From: an uncultured Phocaeicola sp.
Lineage (GTDB): Bacteria > Bacteroidota > Bacteroidia > Bacteroidales > Bacteroidaceae
NCBI GenBank assembly: GCA_944320845.1
Contig: CALUJA010000013.1
Location: 1 to 64,000 of the forward strand
Direction: 5' to 3'
Length of the DNA: 64,000 nucleotides
The notes beneath the pieces are model-generated. The model worked only from the letters and a program-made list of their open reading frames with translations, searched no databases and had not been told where the DNA came from. Each line of letters begins with the position of its first letter. Position 1 is the stretch's first letter. Both the position numbers and the translations under genes were made by a program. This document shows positions 1-7,332 of the stretch, in pieces.

Positions 1-49
1 GTAAAATCGGGTGTTTAATTTGTAAAACATTGATTTTCAATGTTTATTG

Positions 50-134
50 CGGAGAGACAGGGATTCGAACCCCGGGTGCCTCGCAGCACAACGGTTTTCA
101 AGACCGCCGCAATCGACCACTCTGCCACCTCTCC
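50..134 (-). tRNA. tRNA-Ser (anticodon TGA)
   Basis: The minus strand folds as a class II (long variable arm) tRNA. The acceptor stem pairs GGAGAGG with TCTCTCC, the T-arm carries the invariant GGTTCGAATCC, and the anticodon loop CTTGAAA places anticodon TGA at 98-100. The discriminator base is G at 50 and CCA is not encoded. The length of about 85 nt and the extra arm fit tRNA-Ser reading UCA-type codons. It is transcribed divergently from mutS2, from its own promoter at 177-207. Confidence 0.96.
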
Positions 135-176
135 TAAAGCCTCTCTTTCGAGAAGCGTTTTCCTTTAAAAGCGATG

Positions 177-207
177 CAAAGGTACGCATTTTTTTTATAT
201 CTGCAAA
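177..207 (-). promoter_or_regulatory. Promoter of tRNA-Ser
   Basis: Read on the minus strand, a -33 TTTG (204-207) is followed after exactly 19 nt by the -7 box TACCTTTG (177-184). This is the Bacteroides primary-sigma pattern TTTG-N19/21-TAnnTTTG. It lies about 43 nt upstream of the mature tRNA 5' end. Confidence 0.8.
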
Positions 208-221
208 TAATTCTCGACTTT

Positions 222-252
222 TTTGCTTGTTTTTTTTCATTTCGTACCTTTG
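222..252 (+). promoter_or_regulatory. Promoter of mutS2
   Basis: TTTG at 222-225 and TACCTTTG at 245-252 are 19 nt apart and match the Bacteroides -33/-7 consensus. The start codon of mutS2 is 48 nt downstream. Together with the opposing tRNA promoter it makes a compact divergent promoter region. Confidence 0.8.
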
Positions 253-300
253 TAACCGGAAAAAGCACTGTTAAATACAATTTAGCAACCAGTAAAAGCC

Positions 301-2814
301 ATGATATATCCCCAAAACTTTGAACAAAAAATAGGCTTCACGCAGATACGCCATATGCTGACAGGGAAATGCCTGAGCGGTCTGGGAAAAGAGCGCGTGG
401 AAAATATGGACTTCTCGGACAATTTCACTGAAATAAACCGGCGAATGGAGCAGACGATAGAGTTTATCCGCATCCTTCAGGAGGAAAACGACTTCCCCGA
501 CCAATATTTTTTCGATGTACGCCCGTCATTGAAACGCATTCGCGTGGAGGGACTGTATATGGATGAGCAGGAAGTATTCGACTTGCGCCGTTCACTGGAA
601 ACGATTCGCAACATCGTCCGTTTCCTGCAGCATACAGAAAATCCGGAAGAGGAGGACGGAAAAACCGGTTCTCCCTATCCCAACCTGCGCGAGCTTGCCG
701 GTGACATTCTGGTTTTCCCGCAAATCATCACACACATCAACAATATACTCGACAAGTTCGGTAAGGTGAAAGACAACGCTTCACCCGAGCTGCTGCGCAT
801 CCGGCGCGAACTGACGGCCACGACCGGAAGTATCTCACGCAGCCTGAACAATATCCTCCGCTCCGCTCAGGCCGAAGGATATGTAGACAAAGACGCCACC
901 CCGACCATGCGCGACGGGCGTCTGGTCATCCCCGTAGCGCCGGGAATGAAGCGGAAGATACGGGGCATCGTCCACGATGAGTCGGCCACAGGCAAGACTG
1001 TTTTTATCGAACCCGCCGAGGTGGTGGATGCAAACAACCGCATCCGCGAACTGGAAAACGAAGAGCGCCGAGAGATTGTCCGCATTCTGACGGAGTTTTC
1101 GGCCTTCGTCCGCCCGCAAGTGCCGGCCCTGCTCCAGTCTTACGAATTTCTGGCGGAAATCGATTTCATCCGGGCCAAGGCATTGCTCAGCATTGAAATA
1201 AAGGCCGTCAAGCCGGCATTAGAAGACAACCAGGTCATCGACTGGTTTGAATCCGTCCATCCTCTGCTGCAAATTTCATTGGCCAAGCATAACAAGAAAG
1301 TCGTGCCGCTCGATATCGAGCTGAACACCCGGCAGCGCATCCTTCTCATCTCTGGCCCCAACGCCGGAGGCAAGTCTGTCTGCCTGAAGACCGTGGGATT
1401 GTTGCAGTATATGCTTCAATGCGGTATGCCTGTCCCGATGAACGAGCGCAGCCATGCCGGAATCTTCAGCCATATATTTATCGACATCGGCGACGAACAG
1501 AGCATCGAAGACGATTTAAGTACCTACTCGTCGCATCTCACCAACATGAAGATGATGATGAAGTACTGCAACGAACGCAGCCTTATCCTGATTGATGAGT
1601 TTGGAGGAGGAACCGAACCGCAGATAGGAGGAGCCATAGCCGAGGCCGTGCTGAAGCGTTTCAATGCCAGACACACCTTCGGTGTCATCACCACCCACTA
1701 CCAGAACCTAAAGCATTTCGCAGAAGACCATGAGGGTGTCATCAACGGTGCAATGCTGTATGACCGGCATGAGATGCGGGCACTTTTCCAGTTGCAGATA
1801 GGAAACCCCGGAAGTTCCTTTGCCGTAGAGATTGCCCGCAAGATAGGCCTGCCGGAAGAAGTGATTGCCGATGCCTCTGAGATAGTGGGAAGCGAGTATA
1901 TCCAAAGTGACAAATATCTGCAAGACATCGTGCGCGACAAGCGTTATTGGGAGACCAAACGGCAAAACATACGCAAGCGCGAAAAACAGATGGAGGAAAC
2001 CATCGCCCGCTATGAACGCGAAATAGCGGAACTGGAGCAAAACCGCAGGGAAATCCTCAAGAAAGCACGCGAAGATGCCGAACGGCTGCTGCAGGAATCA
2101 AACGCAAAAATAGAAAACACCATCCGAACCATCAAAGAGTCGCAGGCGGAGAAAGAACGCACCCGGCAAACCCGTCAGGAGCTGGAGGACTTCCGCAGGC
2201 AGGTGCAGGAAAGGGAAAAGGCCGAACTGGAAGAAAAGATTGCCCGGAAAATGGAAAGTCTGCGCGAGAAGCAGGAGCGAAAGAAAAACAAGAAGGCCAA
2301 AGCCCAACAAGCAGCTGCCGCACAACCGGTTCTCCCCAAACCTTCACCCATCACAACGGGAGAATATGTAAGAATCAAGGGGCAGAATACGGTGGGGCAG
2401 GTGCTCGAAATCAACGACAGAAATGCAGTCGTCATGTTCGGACTGATGAAGACGAACATCAAGACCGAGCGACTGGAGCGGACGGAAGCCCCGAAGCAGT
2501 CCAACACCCCGTCCAAAACCACGTTTGTAAGCAACGAAACGCAGGAGCACATGCACGAAAAACGGCTGAACTTCAAGCAGGATATTGATGTGAGAGGCAT
2601 GCGAGGAGACGAAGCGATACAGGCAGTAACCTATTTTATCGACGATGCCATACTGGTAGGAGTCGGCCGCGTGCGCATTCTCCACGGGACGGGCAACGGC
2701 ATCCTGCGCACACTCATCCGGCAATATCTGGCAACCGTTCCCGGAGTCGCGCATTTCCAAGACGAGCACGTGCAGTTCGGAGGCGCAGGCATAACCGTAG
2801 TAGACTTGAATTAA
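301..2814 (+). CDS. mutS2: MutS2-type ATPase/endonuclease with Smr domain
   Basis: Cytosolic MutS-family ATPase of the MutS2 branch. Known members act on branched or recombining DNA (suppressing recombination) or rescue collided ribosomes rather than doing mismatch repair. The 837 residues match the family length. The N-terminal core and clamp domains (about 20-300) lack the MutS mismatch-binding domain. The ATPase has Walker A GPNAGGKS at 352-359 and Walker B LILIDEFGGG near 428-437. A long charged coiled coil follows (about 520-660), then a KOW-like stretch near 687-715, and a C-terminal Smr nuclease domain from about 758 with DIDVRGMR and the HGTGNG loop at 795-800. The ATG at 301 sits 48 nt after a good promoter. 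The NUDIX gene starts 8 nt after its stop, so the two are probably cotranscribed. All key motifs are intact. Confidence 0.96.
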   Translation: MIYPQNFEQKIGFTQIRHMLTGKCLSGLGKERVENMDFSDNFTEINRRMEQTIEFIRILQEENDFPDQYFFDVRPSLKRIRVEGLYMDEQEVFDLRRSLETIRNIVRFLQHTENPEEEDGKTGSPYPNLRELAGDILVFPQIITHINNILDKFGKVKDNASPELLRIRRELTATTGSISRSLNNILRSAQAEGYVDKDATPTMRDGRLVIPVAPGMKRKIRGIVHDESATGKTVFIEPAEVVDANNRIRELENEERREIVRILTEFSAFVRPQVPALLQSYEFLAEIDFIRAKALLSIEIKAVKPALEDNQVIDWFESVHPLLQISLAKHNKKVVPLDIELNTRQRILLISGPNAGGKSVCLKTVGLLQYMLQCGMPVPMNERSHAGIFSHIFIDIGDEQSIEDDLSTYSSHLTNMKMMMKYCNERSLILIDEFGGGTEPQIGGAIAEAVLKRFNARHTFGVITTHYQNLKHFAEDHEGVINGAMLYDRHEMRALFQLQIGNPGSSFAVEIARKIGLPEEVIADASEIVGSEYIQSDKYLQDIVRDKRYWETKRQNIRKREKQMEETIARYEREIAELEQNRREILKKAREDAERLLQESNAKIENTIRTIKESQAEKERTRQTRQELEDFRRQVQEREKAELEEKIARKMESLREKQERKKNKKAKAQQAAAAQPVLPKPSPITTGEYVRIKGQNTVGQVLEINDRNAVVMFGLMKTNIKTERLERTEAPKQSNTPSKTTFVSNETQEHMHEKRLNFKQDIDVRGMRGDEAIQAVTYFIDDAILVGVGRVRILHGTGNGILRTLIRQYLATVPGVAHFQDEHVQFGGAGITVVDLN

Positions 2815-2822
2815 GACAATAT

Positions 2823-3449
2823 ATGGACCGAGACAAGCATCTGATGTGGCTGGAATGGGCCAAAGAGCTACAGTTCATTGCACAAGCAGGACTGACCTAT
2901 TCCAAAGACCCTTTTGACAGGGAGCGTTTCGAGCGCATCCGCGAACTGTCCGCCGAGATGATGAGCCTGCAAAACGGACTTCCTTTAGAGCAGGTGAAAG
3001 GCTTGTTCTGTAACGAGACCGGATTCCAGACTCCCAAGCTGGACACCCGCGCCGCCATATTCAAGGAAGGCAAGATATTGCTGGTGAAAGAAAGGAACGA
3101 AACGTGGTCGCTGCCCGGAGGATGGGTGGATGTGATGCAGACCATCAGGTCGAACACAATAAAGGAAGTGAAGGAAGAAGCGGGACTCGATGTGGAGGCC
3201 GTACGCATCATCGCCCTGCACGACCGCAATCTGCACAACCCTCCCCCCTATGCCTACAACGTATGCAAGGTCTTTGTGCTCTGCGAGGCAAAGGGAGGCA
3301 GCTTCCGGCCCAATACCGAAACGACGGAAAGCCGCTACTTCGGGCCCGATGAACTCCCATTACTGGCAGAAGAAAAGAACACCGCAGAGCAAATCAGGAT
3401 GTGTTTCACCGCTTATGCCCATCCCGACTGGCAGACAGAGTTTGACTAA
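2823..3449 (+). CDS. NUDIX hydrolase with N-terminal Nudix_N domain
   Basis: Small cytosolic NUDIX pyrophosphohydrolase of 208 residues. The first 65 residues form the helical N-terminal domain found in ADP-ribose-pyrophosphatase-like NUDIX enzymes. The catalytic domain follows from about residue 75. The Nudix box spans G100-L122 and keeps the metal-binding core KEVKEEAGL. Two consensus residues differ: Gln106 stands where GX5E has Glu, and Lys114 where REUXEE has Arg. The REUXEE glutamates E115, E118 and E119 are present, so activity is plausible. The substrate is unknown; nucleoside-diphosphate derivatives such as ADP-ribose are the family guess. It follows mutS2 by 8 nt and is likely translated from the same mRNA. 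Confidence 0.88.
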   Translation: MDRDKHLMWLEWAKELQFIAQAGLTYSKDPFDRERFERIRELSAEMMSLQNGLPLEQVKGLFCNETGFQTPKLDTRAAIFKEGKILLVKERNETWSLPGGWVDVMQTIRSNTIKEVKEEAGLDVEAVRIIALHDRNLHNPPPYAYNVCKVFVLCEAKGGSFRPNTETTESRYFGPDELPLLAEEKNTAEQIRMCFTAYAHPDWQTEFD

Positions 3450-3464
3450 ACCTACAAGAAGCTC

Positions 3465-3501
3465 TCCGGCTTGTCTTATTGAGCCGGACAACCGTTTTTT
3501 T
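3465..3501 (+). terminator. Probable terminator after the NUDIX gene
   Basis: A 7-bp stem, TCCGGCT (3465-3471) with AGCCGGA (3482-3488), is followed after a few bases by a run of seven T. The remaining stretch up to sdaA (3502-3642) holds GC-rich non-coding sequence in which I see no gene. Confidence 0.5.
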
Positions 3502-3642
3502 GAGCCGCCAACCCGCCGTTTCAAGCAGGCCAGGACAAGTTTTTACAAGGCAAAAACGGCAGGCCGGCGGCTCACTTTCACATTCCCCCCGCACGGCCGG
3601 CAAATAATCCCCGATACACGCTCCGTTTCGGCAAAATTTCAT

Positions 3643-3650
3643 TAAGTTTG
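3643..3650 (+). promoter_or_regulatory. -7 box of sdaA promoter
   Basis: TAAGTTTG matches the Bacteroides -7 consensus TAnnTTTG, 25 nt before the sdaA ATG. The -33 region is not a clear match, so this is supported by the -7 box and its position only. Confidence 0.5.
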
Positions 3651-3675
3651 CATTCAAACCAACAAATGCAAGACC

Positions 3676-4884
3676 ATGAAATCAATCAAAGAATTATACC
3701 GCATAGGCACAGGCCCGTCAAGCAGTCACACGATGGGCCCGCGGAAAGCGGCAGAAATATTCCTTTCCCGCCATCCGGAGGCATCTTCCTTCCAGGTGAC
3801 TTTATACGGAAGTCTTGCCGCTACGGGCAAAGGACACATGACGGATATCGCCATCCTCGATGTGATGCAGCCTCACGCTCCGGTAGAAATACGGTGGCAG
3901 CCACACATCTTCTTCCCTTTCCATCCCAACGGGATGACCTTCAAATCGCTCGATGCCGAAGGAAAAGCGACCGACGAATGGACAGTGTTCAGCATCGGCG
4001 GCGGAGCCCTAGCGGAAGAAGGGCATGACAACCTCGCTTCGCCCGAAGTATACGACATGAACAAGATGAGCCAAATCCTCTACTGGTGCGAGCATACCGG
4101 AAAAAGCTACTGGGAATACGTGGAGCAATGCGAAGGAAAAGAAATCTGGAGCTTCCTTGCCGAAGTGTGGGAGACGATGAAAGACGCCGTCAGGCGCGGA
4201 CTCGACGCCGAAGGGGTACTGCCCGGACCGTTGCATCTGCGGCGCAAAGCGTCGTCCTACTACATACGCGCCAAAGGTTATAAAGGCAGCCTGCAGTCGC
4301 GCGGACTGGTGTTTGCCTACGCTTTGGCGGTAAGCGAGGAAAATGCCTCAGGAGGAAAAATCGTGACTGCCCCTACCTGCGGAGCATGCGGAGTAGTCCC
4401 GGCCGTGCTCTACCACCTGCAAAACACCCGCGAGTTCAGCGACGCCCGCATCTTGCGCGCATTGGCCACTGCCGGACTGATAGGGAATATCGTCAAGTTC
4501 AACGCCTCCATATCGGGAGCCGAAGCAGGATGCCAGGCCGAGGTAGGCGTCGCCTGCTCGATGGCATCGGCAGCAGCCAGCCAGTTGTTCGGCGGAAGCC
4601 CGACCCAGATAGAGTATGCCGCCGAAATGGGACTGGAGCATCACCTGGGAATGACATGCGACCCGGTGTGCGGACTGGTGCAAATCCCCTGCATCGAGCG
4701 CAACGCATACGCTGCGGCCCGTGCACTGGACGCAAACATCTATTCCGCCTTCAGCGACGGACACCACCGGGTGTCTTTCGACAAAGTAGTGGAAGTGATG
4801 AAACAGACGGGACACGACCTTCCTTCCCTATACAAAGAGACCAGCGAGGGCGGGCTCGCCAAAAATTATCAGCAGATGGATTAA
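3676..4884 (+). CDS. sdaA: L-serine ammonia-lyase (iron-sulfur L-serine dehydratase)
   Basis: Cytosolic single-chain Fe-S L-serine dehydratase, converting L-serine to pyruvate and ammonia. The N-terminal beta domain opens with RIGTGPSSSHTMGP (about 9-22), the family signature. The C-terminal alpha domain carries the cluster and catalytic region: TAPTCGACG (C235, C238), C286, and GMTCDPVCGLVQIPC (C328, C332, C339). The 402-residue length fits the fused form, in which both domains sit in one chain. The ATG at 3676 follows a -7 box. The next gene, 93 nt downstream, is a TrpB2-type PLP enzyme with its own promoter element. I see no disruption. Confidence 0.95.
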   Translation: MKSIKELYRIGTGPSSSHTMGPRKAAEIFLSRHPEASSFQVTLYGSLAATGKGHMTDIAILDVMQPHAPVEIRWQPHIFFPFHPNGMTFKSLDAEGKATDEWTVFSIGGGALAEEGHDNLASPEVYDMNKMSQILYWCEHTGKSYWEYVEQCEGKEIWSFLAEVWETMKDAVRRGLDAEGVLPGPLHLRRKASSYYIRAKGYKGSLQSRGLVFAYALAVSEENASGGKIVTAPTCGACGVVPAVLYHLQNTREFSDARILRALATAGLIGNIVKFNASISGAEAGCQAEVGVACSMASAAASQLFGGSPTQIEYAAEMGLEHHLGMTCDPVCGLVQIPCIERNAYAAARALDANIYSAFSDGHHRVSFDKVVEVMKQTGHDLPSLYKETSEGGLAKNYQQMD

Positions 4885-4942
4885 ATTATCAACAAGACGA
4901 GAGATTAACATTCAAATTGTTGTTTATTACTTTCTCTTTATT

Positions 4943-4950
4943 TACATTTG
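4943..4950 (+). promoter_or_regulatory. -7 box of trpB2 promoter
   Basis: TACATTTG matches TAnnTTTG, 27 nt before the ATG chosen for the TrpB-like gene. It overlaps an in-frame ATG at 4948, which argues for the later start. The -33 region shows only a weak TTG. Confidence 0.55.
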
Positions 4951-4977
4951 TCAGGAAATTTAAAACGATACGCAATC

Positions 4978-6342
4978 ATGAGCAACAAACAGAAAAGATA
5001 CATCTTGGCAGAAGATGAAATACCTCGCTACTGGTACAACATTCAGGCAGACATGAAGACCAAGCCCATGCCGCCGCTGAACCCAAAGACCAAACAGCCG
5101 CTGAAACCGGAAGATCTTTATCCGATTTTCGCTAAGGAACTTTGTCATCAGGAGCTCAACCAGACGGATGCCTGGATAGAAATACCGGAAGAAGTGCGCG
5201 AAATGTACAAATACTACCGCAGCACACCGCTTGTGCGTGCTTACGGACTGGAAAAGGCCTTAGGCACTCCGGCACACATCTACTTCAAAAACGAAAGCGT
5301 AAGCCCTATCGGCTCGCATAAGCTGAATTCGGCCCTGGCGCAAGCCTATTACTGCAAGAAGGAAGGAATCACCAATATCACGACCGAGACAGGAGCCGGA
5401 CAATGGGGGGCCGCTTTAGCCTACGCCGCCAAAGTATTCGGACTCGAAGCCGCAGTCTATCAAGTCAAGATAAGCTACGAGCAAAAGCCCTACCGGCGCA
5501 GCATCATGCAGACATTCGGAGCGCAGGTCACCCCTTCCCCCTCCATGTCTACGCGCGCAGGAAAAGACATTCTGACCAAATATCCGAACCATCAGGGCTC
5601 TTTGGGTACGGCCATCTCTGAGGCTGTAGAGCTGGCGCGCACCACTCCAAACTGCAAATACACACTTGGGTCTGTGCTAAGCCACGTAACACTCCACCAA
5701 ACCGTCATCGGTCTGGAGGCAGAAAAGCAGATAGCTATGGCAGGCGAATATCCCGACATGATTATCGGCTGCTTCGGCGGCGGGTCAAACTTCGGCGGCA
5801 TCAGCTTCCCGTTCATGCGGCACACCATCCTGGAGGGCAAACAGACGCGCTACATCGCGGCCGAACCGGCATCATGCCCCAAGCTGACAAGAGGAAAATT
5901 TGAATACGACTATGGCGACGAGGCAGGATATACGCCCCTGCTGCCGATGTATACGTTGGGACACAATTTTGCTCCGGCCAACATCCATGCCGGAGGCTTG
6001 CGTTACCACGGTGCGGGCGTAATCGTATCGCAGCTGCTGAAGGACAAACTGATGGAGGCCGTGGACATCCAGCAGCTGGAATCGTTTGATGCCGGCATCT
6101 TGTTCGCCAAAGCCGAAGGCATCATCCCGGCACCGGAATCTTGCCACGCCATCGCCGCCGCCATCAAAGAGGCCAACAAATGCAAAGAGACCGGCGAAGA
6201 GAAGGTTATCCTCTTCAATCTGTCCGGCCACGGGCTGATAGACATGAGCGCCTACGACCAATACCTGTCGGGCAACCTGACAAACTATCAGCTAAGCGAC
6301 GAGGAAATCGAAAAGAATCTGGAGGAAGTAGACAAGATATAA
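4978..6342 (+). CDS. trpB: TrpB2-type tryptophan synthase beta-like PLP enzyme
   Basis: Cytosolic fold-type II PLP enzyme of the TrpB2 branch. Standard TrpB joins indole and L-serine to make tryptophan; TrpB2 proteins carry extra N-terminal sequence and are often encoded away from trpA. The protein has 454 residues from the ATG at 4978. An upstream in-frame ATG at 4948 is rejected because it lies in the -7 box. The PLP lysine is K115 in SPIGSHKLNSA. TTETGAGQWG (about 133-142) and the phosphate-binding GCFGGGSNFGG loop are present. No trpA or other trp gene is in the window, so the enzyme may run alone, for tryptophan salvage from indole or a related serine reaction. It sits beside a serine dehydratase. 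A strong terminator follows. Confidence 0.92.
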   Translation: MSNKQKRYILAEDEIPRYWYNIQADMKTKPMPPLNPKTKQPLKPEDLYPIFAKELCHQELNQTDAWIEIPEEVREMYKYYRSTPLVRAYGLEKALGTPAHIYFKNESVSPIGSHKLNSALAQAYYCKKEGITNITTETGAGQWGAALAYAAKVFGLEAAVYQVKISYEQKPYRRSIMQTFGAQVTPSPSMSTRAGKDILTKYPNHQGSLGTAISEAVELARTTPNCKYTLGSVLSHVTLHQTVIGLEAEKQIAMAGEYPDMIIGCFGGGSNFGGISFPFMRHTILEGKQTRYIAAEPASCPKLTRGKFEYDYGDEAGYTPLLPMYTLGHNFAPANIHAGGLRYHGAGVIVSQLLKDKLMEAVDIQQLESFDAGILFAKAEGIIPAPESCHAIAAAIKEANKCKETGEEKVILFNLSGHGLIDMSAYDQYLSGNLTNYQLSDEEIEKNLEEVDKI

Positions 6343-6383
6343 TTCCAGACCAGAAAAACACAGGTTCACAACCAACACAAGAC

Positions 6384-6446
6384 AATACGGACTACACGGA
6401 TACCCAAAGCACACTCAAATTTGCTCCGTGTAATCCGTATTTTTTG
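6384..6446 (+). terminator. Terminator of trpB2
   Basis: A 17-nt arm at 6384-6400 pairs with 6425-6441 with a single internal mismatch, and a T-run follows immediately. This is a convincing intrinsic terminator 42 nt after the trpB2 stop. Confidence 0.85.
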
Positions 6447-6485
6447 CTATATGCCAAATCTGATACTCCCTGACAGAAAAAACAC

Positions 6486-7091
6486 ATGGACATTCATGAA
6501 AAAATTAAAGACCTGGAGTCTTTGCCTGACGAAGCATTAATCGAACGGTACAACAGGAACATAACCGAAGCGGCCGATATCCTATACGGCCGCCATCACC
6601 AGACCATCCGGCTTATCGTGTCTCAAAAAATCCCCGTCAAAGAAGATTGCGAAGACCTTGTGCAGGAGATTTTCTGCCGCATCCTTTCAAAGCTGAAAGA
6701 ACAGTATGCAGAAAGCGGAAGATTCTCCGGATGGATTCGGACCATAACCTATCATTTCATCAGCGAATACTACCGCAAGCAGAAAAGACTGCCGGTGATG
6801 ACCACGGAAATCCCGGACAATCTTGAGAGAGACATCCCGCCAGACGAATCGCTGCTGCGGTCATTAGAGAGTGTCTATGCCGAGATGAGCAAACGAATCA
6901 ACGAGCTTCAGCCCAAAGACCAGGAGCTGCTCACGCTGCGGTTCTACAGACAGAAGACTTTCAAGGAAATATCGGACGAGATGGGCATGAAAAAACCCAC
7001 CTGCGTCAAGCGAATCTCCAGCCTTTGCATAAAGCTGAACCAGGAACTGCAGGAGCAGGGGATACACGAACTGCCGGAAATCCTGAAATAA
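6486..7091 (+). CDS. ECF-like RNA polymerase sigma-70 factor
   Basis: Sigma-70 family factor of 201 residues containing regions 2 and 4 only, so ECF-like. Region 2 (about 20-100) includes EDLVQEIFCRILSKL, the -10 recognition and core-binding helices, and GWIRTITYHFISEYYRK. Region 4 (about 128-185) carries the helix-turn-helix around LRFYRQKTFKEISDEMGM. No anti-sigma factor (FecR-like or transmembrane) follows, and no SusC gene is adjacent, so this is not the usual ECF/anti-sigma/SusC trio. Its target and signal cannot be read from the window. It starts 40 nt after the trpB2 terminator. Confidence 0.88.
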   Translation: MDIHEKIKDLESLPDEALIERYNRNITEAADILYGRHHQTIRLIVSQKIPVKEDCEDLVQEIFCRILSKLKEQYAESGRFSGWIRTITYHFISEYYRKQKRLPVMTTEIPDNLERDIPPDESLLRSLESVYAEMSKRINELQPKDQELLTLRFYRQKTFKEISDEMGMKKPTCVKRISSLCIKLNQELQEQGIHELPEILK

Positions 7092-7127
7092 TCCAGACTC
7101 CGCCTCCCCATGCAGCCGCCGACAGAT

Positions 7128-7161
7128 ACGGCAGACTGCGGCTCCGTCCGCAGTCTGCCGT
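7128..7161 (+). repeat. 14-bp perfect inverted repeat downstream of the sigma factor
   Basis: The arms 7128-7141 and 7148-7161 pair perfectly around a 6-nt loop. No T-run follows, so it is not a classical intrinsic terminator. It could mark the 3' end of the sigma-factor mRNA. The region 7092-7296 holds no other gene that I can see. Confidence 0.6.
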
Positions 7162-7273
7162 GGCCCGCCTTGCCCGAACCGCACAATCCGGACGACTCCA
7201 AAGGCCAGCCGCCGGGTTAATATAATTTAAACAAGCGTCCCGATGCATTTAAGCATTCTTCAAACTCGGGAAA

Positions 7274-7304
7274 CTTGTTTTTCACACTGCTTTTCCTATC
7301 TTTG
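7274..7304 (+). promoter_or_regulatory. Promoter of hppA
   Basis: The -7 box TATCTTTG (7297-7304) is preceded at 19 nt by CTTG (7274-7277), a one-mismatch -33 element. The hppA ATG is 28 nt downstream. Confidence 0.65.
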
Positions 7305-7332
7305 AAAAGCACTTTAAAAATCAACACTACTT

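Noticed and set aside
4386-5018. A 210-codon frame overlapping sdaA and the start of trpB2
   Set aside because: Arginine-rich shadow of sdaA in another frame, with no motif; both real genes are clear.
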